Positions 32,532 to 32,816 of a DNA stretch of 32,816 nucleotides are shown one piece after another (position 1 is the stretch's first letter; each line of letters opens with the position of its first letter). The notes below the pieces were generated by a model. The model was given only the letters and a program-made list of their open reading frames with translations. It was not told the origin of the DNA and made no database searches. Position numbers and translations under genes: made by a program. Origin of the DNA: Clostridiales bacterium (GTDB lineage Bacteria > Bacillota > Clostridia > Oscillospirales > CAG-272); contig DXYE01000017.1 in assembly GCA_019415985.1 (NCBI GenBank), positions 1-32,816 on the forward strand, written 5' to 3'.

Positions 32532-32816
32532 GTAGGGCTCCTTTCTGCGGGAAGGTTCGTTTAGCGGTAAACCGGACGGAGATGCGCTTTTTGCCGCCGG
32601 TTGGAAGGAGGTCAAGTAGAAATGAAAAACAGGCCATTAGCTTTACGTTTGCTGAAAAGCGATGTGATGCTCTGAAAGAAAAACGTTGCGAGAGCATACG
32701 GAGAAGAGAAAGCGCTTAGAACTATGAATAAAAAAAGTAATCATTAATATTTCATAATCGATTGCCGGGTCAGGAAAAGAAAGAAAATCAAAAAGTTTCC
32801 TAATATTATATATAGG
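32532..32816. other. Region upstream of dnaA (right edge)
   Basis: 285 bp. One weak DnaA-box-like site TTATTCATA (reverse strand, 32723-32731; one mismatch to TTATNCACA). The last 60 bp are AT-rich. No clear sigma-A promoter. rpmH, the usual neighbour, would be beyond the edge. Confidence 0.35.

Overview
The window is a chromosomal origin region from an endospore-forming, Gram-positive bacterium of the class Clostridia, most like the Oscillospiraceae/Ruminococcaceae type (inference from gene content). Support: sporulation genes (spoIIP, gpr, ylbJ, a yqfC/yabP-type gene), Firmicute-type noc/soj/spo0J partition genes with perfect parS sites, remB beside recF/gyrB, and an S-layer-homology (SLH) anchored alkaline phosphatase.

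Layout, left to right. (1) 1-5.7 kb, + strand: noc (open at the left edge), two parS sites, soj, spo0J, serS and a two-pass membrane protein of unknown function. (2) 6.5-8.5 kb, + strand: spoIIP and a small single-pass membrane protein, ending at a terminator shared with the convergent yqfC-like gene. (3) 8.7-10.2 kb: divergent yqfC-like (-) and ylbJ (+). (4) 10.3-16.7 kb, - strand: SLH-alkaline phosphatase, an ECF transporter S component, a diacylglycerol-kinase-family lipid kinase and the spore protease gpr, separated by long intergenic stretches full of hairpins and repeats. (5) 17.4-32.5 kb, - strand: rimO, recX, recA, gyrA, a 1-phosphofructokinase-family kinase, dnaN, gyrB, remB, recF and dnaA.

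The 443 bp between dnaA and recF look like the replication origin: a cluster of TTTTCCACA-type DnaA boxes, then a weak box, a G/C run and a DnaA-trio-like tract resembling the B. subtilis basal unwinding element, ending in AT-rich DNA just before recF. Strand composition appears to flip at the same place. The gene order is rearranged from the usual dnaA-dnaN-recF-gyrB-gyrA: dnaN lies between gyrB and a sugar kinase, and noc/soj/spo0J/serS face the origin.

The most unusual signals are non-coding. Upstream of the lipid kinase is an array with exact 61-bp period in which a near-constant 23-bp linker alternates with hairpins of identical geometry (11-bp stem, 16-nt loop) but different, perfectly complementary stem sequences. 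A related 113-bp-period duplication with compensated stem changes follows rimO. A separate 71-bp intergenic element occurs twice, 79% identical and ungapped. One parS site forms the core of a 32-bp perfect palindrome followed by a T-run, i.e. parS and a terminator in one. Protein oddities: a charged ~38-residue insertion before the last strand of the beta clamp, alanine at the GyrA quinolone-contact serine, and a shortened DnaA helix-turn-helix loop.
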